From: Istiophorus platypterus
Lineage: Eukaryota > Chordata > Actinopteri > Istiophoriformes > Istiophoridae
Direction of reading: 5' to 3'
NCBI GenBank assembly: GCA_016859345.1
Contig: CM029126.1
Coordinates: 4,384,001 to 4,448,000 of the forward strand
Length of the DNA: 64,000 nucleotides
Position numbers and translations under genes: made by a program. This document shows positions 58,301 to 64,000 of the stretch, in pieces. The notes under the pieces are model-generated. The model was not told the origin of the DNA, did no database searches, and was given only the letters and a program-made list of their open reading frames with translations. Positions within the stretch are counted from its first letter, which is position 1. Each line of letters starts with the position of its first letter.

Positions 58301-58305
58301 ACTGA
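40162..58305 (+). CDS. col28a1: Collagen alpha-1(XXVIII) chain: VWA, collagen, VWA and Kunitz domains; 34 coding exons
   Basis: The 34 exons sum to 3585 nt, 1194 residues plus stop, and all phases join. Order: signal peptide (1 to about 28), VWA1 (about 52-236) with the MIDAS residues DSSES, the GTYTTYAI threonine and MTDGVDH; a 7-residue microexon and a Cys-containing hinge; a collagen triple-helix domain (about 255-785, 531 residues, against 528 recalled for mammals) with 15 G1G interruptions; VWA2 (about 803-983) with DSSES, GTFTGSAI and ITDGQAD; an acidic/proline-rich linker; and a C-terminal Kunitz domain (about 1139-1192) with six correctly spaced cysteines. Collagen XXVIII is a secreted, collagen VI-like matrix protein, found in mammals mainly around basement membranes of glial cells in peripheral nerve. 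AATAAA at 58431-58436 is the likely poly(A) signal. Teleosts have several col28 genes; the position next to mios and glcci1 supports the col28a1 orthologue, but I cannot assign a fish paralogue suffix. Confidence 0.98.
40304..41308 (+). other. col28a1 intron 2
   Basis: A hAT-like repeat copy lies at 40866-41100, and a short GT run follows the donor at 40321-40340. Confidence 0.75.
40866..41100 (+). repeat. hAT-like short repeat copy
   Basis: Starts GGGCTGCAATAAGTG and includes CAACAGTCCAAAACCAAAAG and ATATTCATTATTTAATAACC, in the family order. Confidence 0.7.
41309..41874 (+). CDS. col28a1: col28a1 exon 3: first VWA domain
   Basis: The whole domain lies in one exon: LEVAFILDSSESAKIFLFE at its start, the metal-site threonine in GTYTTYAITNASQLL, VVVLMTDGVDHPRSP, and the end LEEKLLKEM. 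Acceptor CCCACAG, donor GTGAGT. It is much richer in GC than the introns around it. Confidence 0.98.
41875..43499 (+). other. col28a1 intron 3
   Basis: Contains a repeat-like block at about 42670-42760. No other exon was recognised. Confidence 0.7.
42670..42760 (+). repeat. Probable dispersed repeat fragment
   Basis: CCAGTGGTTCCTGATCTGGG and ATAAATCAGAAGGGTCCTAAG resemble one end of a common fish hAT-type MITE recalled from other genomes. The other end was not found with confidence. Confidence 0.5.
43500..43520 (+). CDS. col28a1: col28a1 exon 4: 21-nt microexon
   Basis: Encodes AAVASEG between a TTCCAG acceptor and a consensus GTAAGT donor, phase 0, so its presence or absence keeps the frame. 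Confidence 0.85.
43613..43672 (+). CDS. col28a1: col28a1 exon 5: hinge and start of the collagen domain
   Basis: Encodes CPQAQVCLCE, with three cysteines probably used for interchain bonding, then GERGPPGSP, the first triplets. Donor GTGAGT. Confidence 0.95.
43869..43922 (+). CDS. col28a1: col28a1 exon 6: collagen, 54 nt
   Basis: Six uninterrupted Gly-X-Y triplets, GRKGDSGFRGPPGPKGAR. Confidence 0.96.
44007..44051 (+). CDS. col28a1: col28a1 exon 7: collagen, 45 nt
   Basis: Five triplets, GEPGLNGRPGSYGPE. Confidence 0.95.
44135..44161 (+). CDS. col28a1: col28a1 exon 8: collagen, 27 nt
   Basis: Three triplets, GRSGYKGNK. Confidence 0.92.
44279..44323 (+). CDS. col28a1: col28a1 exon 9: collagen, 45 nt
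   Basis: Five triplets, GERGDCGTPGEKGET, with a cysteine inside the helix. The donor GTACGG was chosen because it keeps triplet phase; GTGAAA nine bases earlier would break it. Confidence 0.88.
44403..44447 (+). CDS. col28a1: col28a1 exon 10: collagen, 45 nt
   Basis: Five triplets, GPEGPPGSQGSQGER. Confidence 0.95.
44448..45589 (+). other. col28a1 intron 10
   Basis: Contains a dispersed repeat at 44715-44935. No exon was seen. Confidence 0.75.
44715..44935 (+). repeat. Fish dispersed repeat (short non-autonomous element)
   Basis: GACTGAAATATCTCAAAAAC, CATACATGGTCCCCAGAGGA and TCCTAATGACTTTGGCAATC match the core of a repeat that is very common in teleosts. The class is unsure (MITE or SINE). 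Confidence 0.75.
45590..45643 (+). CDS. col28a1: col28a1 exon 11: collagen, 54 nt
   Basis: Six triplets, GSVGPPGDMGSEGPAGPK. Donor GTAAGT. Confidence 0.96.
45644..47768 (+). other. col28a1 intron 11 (2.1 kb)
   Basis: AT-rich with T-runs. A fragment near 46488-46530 (GGTTGGACATTTTAAGAAAT) resembles the MITE end at 32790. No exon was seen. Confidence 0.7.
47769..47837 (+). CDS. col28a1: col28a1 exon 12: collagen, 69 nt, one G1G
   Basis: Five triplets, then the two-residue unit GI, then GFPGTK. Confidence 0.95.
48175..48243 (+). CDS. col28a1: col28a1 exon 13: collagen, 69 nt, one G1G
   Basis: Five triplets from GEKGIQ, then GI, then GEPGLP. Donor GTGAGT. Confidence 0.95.
48784..48852 (+). CDS. 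col28a1: col28a1 exon 14: collagen, 69 nt, one G1G
   Basis: Five triplets from GPIGPP, then GE, then GFPGPK. Confidence 0.95.
49201..49269 (+). CDS. col28a1: col28a1 exon 15: collagen, 69 nt, one G1G
   Basis: Five triplets from GDRGYQ, then GV, then GVKGDK. The Tc1-like element starts 11 bp after its GTAAAC donor begins. Confidence 0.95.
49699..49983 (+). pseudogene. Tc1-like transposase fragment (longest open part)
   Basis: A 94-residue open stretch inside the Tc1 copy that aligns in register with the catalytic core of Tc1-like transposases (DWKNVARSDES, ESGIWQQDESIDP, STVQACGGGVTAW). The frame ends where the sequence is disrupted just before the tandem duplication, so no complete transposase is encoded. 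Confidence 0.85.
49954..50151 (+). repeat. Perfect 99-bp tandem duplication within the Tc1 copy
   Basis: 49954-50052 and 50053-50151 are base-for-base identical by eye, each starting GCGTGGAGGAATGTTTTC. Confidence 0.95.
50604..50672 (+). CDS. col28a1: col28a1 exon 16: collagen, 69 nt, one G1G
   Basis: Five triplets from GSLGPP, then GI, then GLQGEK. Confidence 0.95.
50891..50959 (+). CDS. col28a1: col28a1 exon 17: collagen, 69 nt, one G1G
   Basis: Five triplets from GDQGTI, then GT, then GITGPK. Confidence 0.95.
50960..51728 (+). other. col28a1 intron 17
   Basis: No exon or recognised repeat. Confidence 0.75.
51729..51797 (+). CDS. col28a1: col28a1 exon 18: collagen, 69 nt, one G1G
   Basis: Five triplets from GNQGIT, then GV, then GEPGPK. 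Donor GTGAGT. Confidence 0.95.
51858..51950 (+). repeat. Terminal fragment of the MITE family seen at 32790
   Basis: TTTAAAGGAATAGGCCCACATTCTGGGAAATA and the following TTGTATTCGCTCTC match the left end of that family. Only one end is present. Confidence 0.6.
52083..52154 (+). CDS. col28a1: col28a1 exon 19: collagen, 72 nt, uninterrupted
   Basis: Eight perfect triplets (GDPGAEGLP to GAQGQK), one codon longer than its neighbours. Confidence 0.95.
52261..52329 (+). CDS. col28a1: col28a1 exon 20: collagen, 69 nt, one G1G
   Basis: Five triplets from GDLGLP, then GK, then GVPGVK. Confidence 0.95.
52527..52598 (+). CDS. col28a1: col28a1 exon 21: collagen, 72 nt, uninterrupted, with RGD
   Basis: Eight perfect triplets starting GDRGDRGTR, which contains an RGD tripeptide. 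Donor GTATGT. Confidence 0.95.
52731..52799 (+). CDS. col28a1: col28a1 exon 22: collagen, 69 nt, one G1G
   Basis: Five triplets from GEQGNI, then GR, then GVPGAK. Confidence 0.95.
52888..52956 (+). CDS. col28a1: col28a1 exon 23: collagen, 69 nt, one G1G
   Basis: Five triplets from GDPGPR, then GV, then GLTGPK. Confidence 0.95.
53042..53110 (+). CDS. col28a1: col28a1 exon 24: collagen, 69 nt, one G1G
   Basis: Five triplets from GDRGSP, then GE, then GFSGPP. Confidence 0.95.
53210..53278 (+). CDS. col28a1: col28a1 exon 25: collagen, 69 nt, one G1G
   Basis: Five triplets from GIPGPP, then GV, then GLPGPK. Confidence 0.95.
53415..53483 (+). CDS. col28a1: col28a1 exon 26: collagen, 69 nt, one G1G
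   Basis: Five triplets from GDRGLP, then GI, then GLIGPK. Confidence 0.95.
53582..53650 (+). CDS. col28a1: col28a1 exon 27: collagen, 69 nt, one G1G
   Basis: Five triplets from GSAGQT, then GE, then GIQGQK. Weak donor GTGCCG. Confidence 0.93.
53651..54280 (+). other. col28a1 intron 27
   Basis: T-rich runs only; no exon seen. Confidence 0.75.
54281..54349 (+). CDS. col28a1: col28a1 exon 28: collagen, 69 nt, one G1G
   Basis: Five triplets from GEPGFQ, then GQ, then GLQGDK. Confidence 0.95.
54523..54603 (+). CDS. col28a1: col28a1 exon 29: collagen, 81 nt, with RGD
   Basis: Nine perfect triplets. GDRGFRGDKGKKGDQ is highly charged and contains RGD. Donor GTACTG. Confidence 0.94.
54604..55560 (+). 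other. col28a1 intron 29
   Basis: Holds a short octamer tandem repeat (CTGGATCG units, about 55076-55108). No exon seen. Confidence 0.75.
55561..55596 (+). CDS. col28a1: col28a1 exon 30: last collagen triplets, 36 nt
   Basis: Four triplets, GRVGQKGEPGLT, closing the triple helix. Donor GTAAGT. Confidence 0.93.
55683..55719 (+). CDS. col28a1: col28a1 exon 31: linker to VWA2
   Basis: Encodes RDEIIKIVRSIC and ends in phase 1. Donor GTAAGT. The cysteine lies just before VWA2. Confidence 0.92.
55873..56427 (+). CDS. col28a1: col28a1 exon 32: second VWA domain
   Basis: A whole VWA domain in one exon: CGLTCRQTPLELVFVIDSSE, then VGVVLYSHINMVVVSL, GTFTGSAIQQASQVF and KVAIVITDGQADKRDS. All metal-site positions (DxSxS, T, D) are present. 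Extremely GC-rich at third positions. Confidence 0.98.
56428..57123 (+). other. col28a1 intron 32
   Basis: The coding frame runs on past the donor as a chance open frame; no other exon seen. Confidence 0.75.
57124..57308 (+). CDS. col28a1: col28a1 exon 33: post-VWA2 linker
   Basis: Encodes LERKLLSRICEDGERHLFSS and a Pro/Asp-rich tail. Phase 0 at the GTGAGG donor. Confidence 0.92.
57309..57744 (+). other. col28a1 intron 33
   Basis: AT-rich; nothing recognised. Confidence 0.75.
57745..58024 (+). CDS. col28a1: col28a1 exon 34: proline-rich linker
   Basis: A disordered stretch rich in Pro, Glu and Thr (FPFFDWEPFRPVTEFLPQFE, LPPPPTPPPLPSD). Acceptor GCCTCAG, phase 1 end. Confidence 0.92.
58133..58305 (+). 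CDS. col28a1: col28a1 exon 35: Kunitz domain and stop codon
   Basis: Six cysteines with BPTI spacing (9, 16, 8, 13 and 4). The reactive loop reads GPCRDYV, so P1 is Arg and P1' is Asp; FWFGGC and the C-terminal KETC are typical. Stops at TGA 58303-58305. Confidence 0.97.
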
Positions 58306-58430
58306 TGTGCGCACACGCCCCGTCGTCACGGCAACACGCGTTTCCGAAAAAAAAACCTTCAGACTTCAGGCGTGACTGTGCCACAAAGTTTGCTTTAGTG
58401 TTTTTCTCGTAGCTGCTTCAAGAGGAAAGA

Positions 58431-58436
58431 AATAAA
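58431..58436 (+). terminator. col28a1: col28a1 polyadenylation signal
   Basis: AATAAA 126 bp after the stop codon. Confidence 0.75.
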
Positions 58437-59645
58437 CATTAAAATGGTAGAAAAGCATCATTAAAACAGAACTAGTCAAAGATAGAGTTTTAGGTTTTAA
58501 ATTGTTCAGTATTTGTTTTGTTTTGTTTTGGGGTTTTTTCTGTTGGTCAGAGCGATTTATACATTAATTGTGTGAACCAAACCAACCTAATGCAGAAAAA
58601 TGATGCTGTTGACTTTACTTACACACTGTTGAGCAGTTCTGTAAAAACAAAACGCTTCTTAACCACTAACATTTTCATTCAGAGGAGTAACCCCTTTTTT
58701 GTATATTTCAATGATGTATTTTTTTACTCGATGTCTTAAGTTGTTTTTTTTTTTATGTTCATGTTTTTTAATACTGTGAAATGTCATTGAAGAAAAAATT
58801 TTTAAAAAATGAAGCAAATAAACTTTTTAATCACATAGACTGGGGGCTAAAAGCCCTTATTTTGAGTCTGCTAAATAAATTTAATGTAGGTATCACAAAT
58901 TTTTTTCCACATTTGGGAGAAATAGTGCTGGTTTTCCCTAAAAATTCAACATGCGATAAGCTTTTTGACTTCATAATTTAAGGGATTCGACCGTGGAAAC
59001 AGCTGGTACTTTAGTCATGTTGCAGAAATTTAAACCTGATAATTTTCCACACCTGCACCTGTCTCATCCTCACTAAAAACAAATCATTTCGGCGACGTCG
59101 ATTAAAAGCAAAATGTCGAAAAGCCTGCAAGGGGCTGAGCTTGTGTCGTTTGCGTCGGGAGGAATCGCCACCGTAAGAGGCACGACCAGGACGGTGACTC
59201 ACCGAGAAACGCCTCCTTCCCCCCAAAAACGTCGAGTTGGACGTGATTACATGCAATTAGCGAGGAGAGGCTCCACTCTCGGAACAATGCGTCCTCAGCC
59301 CCAGGCAGAAAAAGCACACAGAGCACCCATTAAGCTGCAAGGCTTCTTCTCGTTGACTTTAGAGTGACATCTTGAGGAAAATGCAAATGGCCGGTGGTGC
59401 CTGGGCGAGCGTGGGAGGTTTTCCTTTTTTTGTTTTATTTTTTGTGTCAGTGCAAGACGGTTTCCTCTTTGTCTGTGCAAGTTTAACGAAACAGGAGCAA
59501 GAATGATGGAAGCTCTCACTGAGGGTGGTAGGAAAATAGAAATTTAATCTTTTGACTCGATTGTACATTCAGTAAATTCACACTCACTCATTCAGATCAA
59601 CATTGAAAAAAAAAAAAAAAAAGTTCTGAGTTCTGCAGAGCGGCA
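58437..59645. other. Convergent intergenic region and 3' UTRs
   Basis: Between the tails of col28a1 and the PNGase F-like gene. No exon was recognised. TTTAAT at 59544-59549 would be a minus-strand ATTAAA signal for the right-hand gene. Confidence 0.6.
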
Positions 59646-59771
59646 TCACTTGTAGAAGACGAGGAAAGAGGACATGACGATGTACCCAGGCTCCTTGGAC
59701 GGGTTCGGGTCCTTTCCGTCGAAAAGGCCAAAGTAGACGACAGTGTTGGATTCGGAGCCACTCATGTCCAA
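59646..59771 (-). CDS. PNGase F-like last exon
   Basis: Encodes LDMSGSESNTVVYFGLFDGK and GYIVMSSFLVFYK, then TGA. Acceptor TTTCAG. Confidence 0.9.
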   Translation of the reverse strand: MDMSGSESNTVVYFGLFDGKDPNPSKEPGYIVMSSFLVFYK

Positions 59772-62113
59772 CTGAAAGGGCAGAGGAGCAGAGAGGGGAT
59801 TTTCAACATGTATCGATGAAATGCAAAAGATTTTGATGGAAAAAAGCTGGAGATATAATGTTTAAGACTTTTACATCAGGATGTCTGAACTGCACCAACA
59901 AGAGAAGCAGTTTTTCAAAACCAGATTTGGTTTGAAGGTTTGAAATGTTAGTTTTTCATGACGAAACAGTCCAAAAACTAAAGGTATTCGATTTATTATC
60001 ACATTAAAGCAAGGGGTGTTTACTGTTTTTGCTTGAAAAATCCTTCAAACAATCTATTATCAGAATTGTCGCTGATTGTTATTCTGCCAATCAGTTATTT
60101 GAATAATCAACTTATCGTTTCAGCCCCGCATTGCATTTCTCACCGAAACGCAACCTCCGAGCGCAGCCATCCAGAACAACCATAAACGACGACACGGGAA
60201 CGGCATCGGGCATAACTCGACCTTGATCCTGCTCATTCAGTCTGCACAGATAACGCATCGGAGGGAGACTCTGAAACACTGATTTCACTGGACCGTGGCA
60301 CCTTGGATGTAGCAGCTTCTCTTAAAGTGGCAATTTAACACACAAACAATGTAGTTATTTACAGGTACGAGAGGATGAGAGCGCTTATCGGGACCTTACA
60401 TGATAATATTAAGAGTCTTCATGGTCAATAACTCACTTCAGAATAACGGAGCGCTCCTTAGTTCTAATGGGCGTTCTTCACTCGAACGCTTTACTTCGGT
60501 TTGACCTTGATTTCAGCGCAAAGTTCTTATAGTTCCACCGGGGGAAACAGAGACTCACTGGGGTTTAAACTTCTTCAATAACCTTGAACATGTGTGTGCA
60601 GTGGATAGAAATTAACTTTAAAGATTTAATTTTCCGTGTTTCTCAGAATAATCTGATATTTCCCTAAATGTGTAGGAATTTTCAAAAATCTTGAAAAAAC
60701 AAAACAAAAACAACCTTATCTAATGCTTCAGTAACACTTGATGTAATTTATCACCACTATACAAACGACATGGATGTTTTGCAAGTTTCAGGCTCTTAAC
60801 TAACTTTCTCCAAAGCCACATAATATCAGACTAATTTCCTACTTTTGAGGCAGCCATTGGTTTCCATTCCTCTTAGTGTGAAGTCTTAAACCTGCATTAA
60901 ATTCCTTTGTTTGGCCTCTTGGGGGGCCGAGGCCGGGGGGACGGACCTGTTTGGTGATGTCGGTCCTCCAGGGGTTGACCTGCAGCCCGTCGCACCAGCC
61001 TCCTCGCCCGTACAGCCACGTGCCATGTTCGTTTGGCACCGCCCCCTCTTTCACCCGCATGGCGCAGCCCAGAGCTGTTCCTGTTTCCATGCCCCCCCAT
61101 CAAAAAAAAAAAAAAAAAAGATATGACAATCAGTGCATGAACTGACCCTTTAAACAGTGGTTCAGTGTCCAGTCCTCAGACAAACACTTAACCATCAACG
61201 TCAATCAAGTAAAATTTCTAAACATCCATTGGTTCCAGCTTCACAAACATGAAGATTTATTGAAAATCCCCAGTTTATATCTTCGTAAGCAGAACATCTT
61301 TGAGTTTTACACTGTCGGCCGCACACAACAAGGAATTAAAACATCATCAACTCGATGATGCATGAGATAAGATATTTTTCACTGTTTCCTGACTGACTAA
61401 AAGATTCATTAAGTCATTTTAAAAACAAAATAGGGATGGATTAAAATAAAGGACGAGAGGTGAAATGCACACAAGCTGGCTGAGGAGGAAGATATTTTAC
61501 AGCCAAGTATATTTACTATAAATGTATTCTAAGATGGTGGACATTTAAGTTAGTGATCAACATGAGATTTTTATGCCTTTTCTAAATCAACTTTAAGGCT
61601 CTTAACAACAGTCCTGAAAAAAGACAAACAACAAAGGATTTAAGAAACCGATGACTTTCAAAGGTCATTGGTGACCTTTGTAACAGTTGCTGCTCCAAAG
61701 TGGCTATGATCGATATATTCATGAGAAAGATGTATCAAGGGGCTTTTCCTCACCTGCAGAATCAAATATGCGGGTGTTGTTGTACACGGTGTTGATAAGG
61801 AAGTGGTGGGACGTGACGCAGAATTCTCCGCAGCCGTTCTCGTCGCTGCCGTGGCCCGTGATGACGGCGAACAGCTCCACCTGCAAAATTAAATAAATGG
61901 ATAAATAAAACAGACGCATAGCCGCACGAGATGCCCCGGCGGACGGGGGGGTCTGTGGACATTGGGTATCGTCGGCGGGCTCAGTCACCTTTTTGGTCGA
62001 GGCCGGGACGGGGAATTTGATGGGCTGGTATCTCTTGTTGTAGTTCTTGTCGAAGGTTCCCCCGTCGTACAGCGGCATCGCTCTGAAGGGGTGGAGCTTC
62101 TCCACGTGACGAC
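59646..62113 (-). CDS. PNGase F-like protein, C-terminal four exons (partial gene)
   Basis: Exons 61989-62113, 61754-61880, 60947-61080 and 59646-59771 join in phase and give about 169 residues ending at TGA. The product resembles the C-terminal jelly-roll domain of bacterial peptide:N-glycosidase F, which removes N-glycans from asparagine. Shared landmarks are a Gly-rich GHGSDENGCGEFC block aligned with the bacterial GCAEWC (its Glu matches the active-site Glu206), a following SHHFLIN (bacterial THTIAIN), LGCAMRV, and WLYGRGGWCDG (bacterial APDRAGWCPG). The N-terminal domain, with the other catalytic acids, would lie to the right of the last exon found and mostly outside the window. The gene is intron-rich, so it is a true eukaryotic gene and not bacterial contamination. 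Fish and other animals have such proteins; I know of no human orthologue and no tested function. The substrate, and whether it is an active enzyme, are not known from this sequence. Confidence 0.9.
59772..60946 (-). other. PNGase F-like gene intron
   Basis: Includes a hAT-like repeat copy at 59880-60125; no other exon seen. Confidence 0.75.
59880..60125 (+). repeat. hAT-like short repeat copy
   Basis: Includes AACAGTCCAAAAACTAAAGG, ATTCGATTTATTATCACATT and the end TAATCAACTTATCGTTTCAG. Confidence 0.7.
60947..61080 (-). CDS. PNGase F-like exon with the GGWCDG motif
   Basis: Encodes TALGCAMRVKEGAVPNEHGT and WLYGRGGWCDGLQVNPWRTD. Donor GTCCGT is weak. Confidence 0.88.
61081..61753 (-). other. 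PNGase F-like gene intron
   Basis: An A-tract follows near 61101-61119; nothing else recognised. Confidence 0.75.
61754..61880 (-). CDS. PNGase F-like exon with the conserved glutamate
   Basis: Encodes VELFAVITGHGSDENGCGEF and CVTSHHFLINTVYNNTRIFD. Acceptor TTGCAG, donor GTGAGG. Confidence 0.92.
61989..62113 (-). CDS. PNGase F-like exon (first visible)
   Basis: Acceptor GTCACAG; encodes RHVEKLHPFRAMPLYDGGTF and KRYQPIKFPVPASTKK. Starts with two bases of a split codon, so an earlier exon must end in phase 1. Donor GTGACT. Confidence 0.88.
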
Positions 62114-62239
62114 CTGTGACCGAGAAGTTTTGTAGCAACTGAGAGTGTTGCACAGTAGTAACTTGACAAAATGAAACAAAGCAGTGTCACATCTGGAGAA
62201 ACTATAAATACAGTAAGTGTGACCGAACATGGAAACGGA

Positions 62240-62450
62240 GCTGAAACGGCTAGTTGACTAATCGATCGATTGATTGATTGATTGGGTTGTGGATTGTGTC
62301 TCTGACAGAACAAGGACATGAGCTCAGGCTTTTTGGCATTTTTTCCACAATTTTCTGACATTTTATGAACCAAACTAATTAAAATTATTTATCAGAAGGT
62401 GAATCAACATTTTAATCAATAATGAAAACCATCATTAGCTGCAGCTCTAC
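62240..62450 (+). repeat. hAT-like short repeat copy
   Basis: GGCTAGTTGACTAATCGATC at the left and ATCATTAGCTGCAGCTCTAC at the right match the family ends. Confidence 0.75.
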
Positions 62451-63111
62451 GAGGTAATAATACAGTTTCAGACACAAAAAGAAAAATTAAAAAAATATCT
62501 TTTAAATAAACATTTCTTTCCCAGTTATTAAATGTGTATATTCTTACATTATTAGTCGATTCTTTAACTTAGAAATGTACATACTTGAACCATCCGTTAC
62601 ATATAAAGATGCCTTTAGATCATCATACTCATGTAAACATAATCAAAACCTTTTCTTTTGTCTGTCTGTATAATTCATAAATCGGGAGACAAGCTTATAA
62701 ATTTTAAGCATCATCAAACCAAAAACAATCTTCTACTTCTTTTCACTTTCAAGATGTCTCTGCTTGTTGTTTTTGAAAGTACCTGATCTGTTTCTGACTA
62801 ATTATTCTATATTCATCTTTCATCACTATAGTTTTCTCACTTATATTTATGGTTCACAGGTTTCAGTTCCACTAACAAGATTTTATTTGGTCCGGCAGAT
62901 GTAAGTTAATCTTGTTTCTTGTTAGTTTCATGCAAATGATGATGGGGATAGAGACGTAGTCAAACTTTTTGCTTACGTGTTTTTTTGTTGCTTTAATTTT
63001 TATTGATATTTTTTTTCATTTTATTTCTTTTTTTAATATACTTTTATTTTCATTTTCTAAATGTTTCTTGTCATTAATCTAAAGTTGTCTGTTAATTCAA
63101 TTCAAATTAAT

Positions 63112-63114
<3 letters not shown>

Positions 63115-63142
<28 letters not shown>
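63115..63142. repeat. (TA)n microsatellite
   Basis: Pure TA run. Confidence 0.95.
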
Positions 63143-64000
63143 GCACCATATCCTAACAGAGGTTATCTCAGGGCACTTCTAGACGAAATCTAGACCATTA
63201 CTCTGTATAGTTATTATTACTATAATAATATAAAGCCAGTGTTTTAGTGTCTGAGGAAGCTCAGGCGAAAACAACATGGGACATCTACAAGGGCTCATCC
63301 CCAAATTTATATTTTGTCACAGTTTTATTTGTTTTGATTATTATTTTTTTCACTATGATGATTAATTTTGTGACATTTTAAAAGCATTTTAATGTACAAC
63401 AATCATTGTATGATAAGAGATGTTTTTTTTTTTAAAGCCTCCGGCAAAATGCGTTATTAAAACAGGCATCGAAAAACATGCTAAAACGCTTCTAAAATAT
63501 TCATTTTATGTTCGATTTTATCGTGTTGCAATTTTATTCAGAATACATTCTGAACTACATATGCAAGTTTTCTTAAGTATCTTGTGTTTTTTCATGCGTG
63601 AACAGTGAAAACAAGTCAAGCACTTTAATATTAAAAAAAAAGGTGCACATGGCCAAATTTCATTACAATAATCAGCCAAGTTGTCACATTATAAAATCTA
63701 AAGCACATGACGGCATGCCTCAAAAAAGAAAAAGAAAAACCAACTCATATCCAGGCTCTAATCATGCACAGCAGGCTCCTGATTATTCCCTAATCATCCT
63801 CAGCGTCATGATCAAACAAACTGCAGCTTTTTTTTTTTCATTTTTTAATAAGGAAGACTAAGGAATCAAAATATTTCCTGAGGCCGAAATCGTTGCTGCT
63901 GCTGCAGGCGTCACCGTTGCTCCAGATATCTTCCAGTAACTCCTCTCAGACGCACTGTTCCTTCCTGCAGAGAGATTCCTGCTCTCTGCTTTATGAAAGA

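Larger units (their letters stand above)
62114..64000 (-). other. PNGase F-like gene upstream intron sequence to the window edge
   Basis: A hAT-like repeat at 62240-62450, a TA run at 63115-63142 and AT-rich sequence. No exon could be joined in phase (see the rejected 63915-63964). Confidence 0.65.

Noticed and set aside
63915..63964. Possible further exon of the PNGase F-like gene on the minus strand (acceptor CTCTCTGCAG, donor GTGACG, frame reading EGTVRLRGVTGRYLEQ)
   Set aside because: The open frame ends in phase 2, while the next known exon needs phase 1; the frame that would fit contains a stop. It could be real only if another exon lies between, and none was found.
1..64000. Search for tRNA, rRNA, CRISPR, operons or phage features
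   Set aside because: None was recognised by eye; the gene structure is wholly vertebrate.

Overview
This is a teleost fish genomic window: intron-split vertebrate genes with GT-AG junctions, AT-rich introns full of microsatellites, Tc1/mariner DNA and the small non-autonomous DNA transposons typical of ray-finned fish. No RNA gene, CRISPR array, operon or prokaryotic feature was seen. Most short open frames are shadows or chance frames; the real coding sequence was assembled exon by exon from splice sites, reading phase and protein similarity recalled from the families.

Layout: (1) 2775-22687, minus strand, glcci1 (glucocorticoid-induced 1, FAM117 family), 8 coding exons, 490 codons, with a GC-rich promoter carrying three evenly spaced CCAAT boxes near 23.2 kb. 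(2) 26493-37630, minus strand, mios, the WD40 subunit of the GATOR2 complex that activates mTORC1 in response to amino acids, 11 coding exons, about 884 codons, with a probable non-coding first exon near 38.4-38.5 kb. (3) 40162-58305, plus strand, col28a1 (collagen XXVIII alpha 1): signal peptide, VWA domain, collagen domain of about 531 residues, second VWA domain, proline-rich linker and C-terminal Kunitz domain; 34 coding exons and 1194 codons, plus a probable non-coding first exon ending at 39493. It is head to head with mios. (4) 59646-62113, minus strand, the last four exons of a PNGase F-like gene, convergent with col28a1 and continuing past the right edge.

The order glcci1-mios-col28a1, with mios and glcci1 on one strand and col28a1 opposite, matches the block I recall from human 7p21.3, except that RPA3 and UMAD1, which lie between GLCCI1 and MIOS in human, were not found here. 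The genes share no evident pathway; the block looks like conserved synteny.

Most notable: a G1G interruption at the same place in fifteen 69-nt collagen exons; a eukaryotic gene related to bacterial peptide:N-glycosidase F; a decayed Tc1 element 11 bp from a col28a1 splice donor, containing a perfect 99-bp tandem duplication; and at least eight scattered copies of one hAT-like short repeat. I did not find a convincing wholly new system. The PNGase F-like gene is the least described component.
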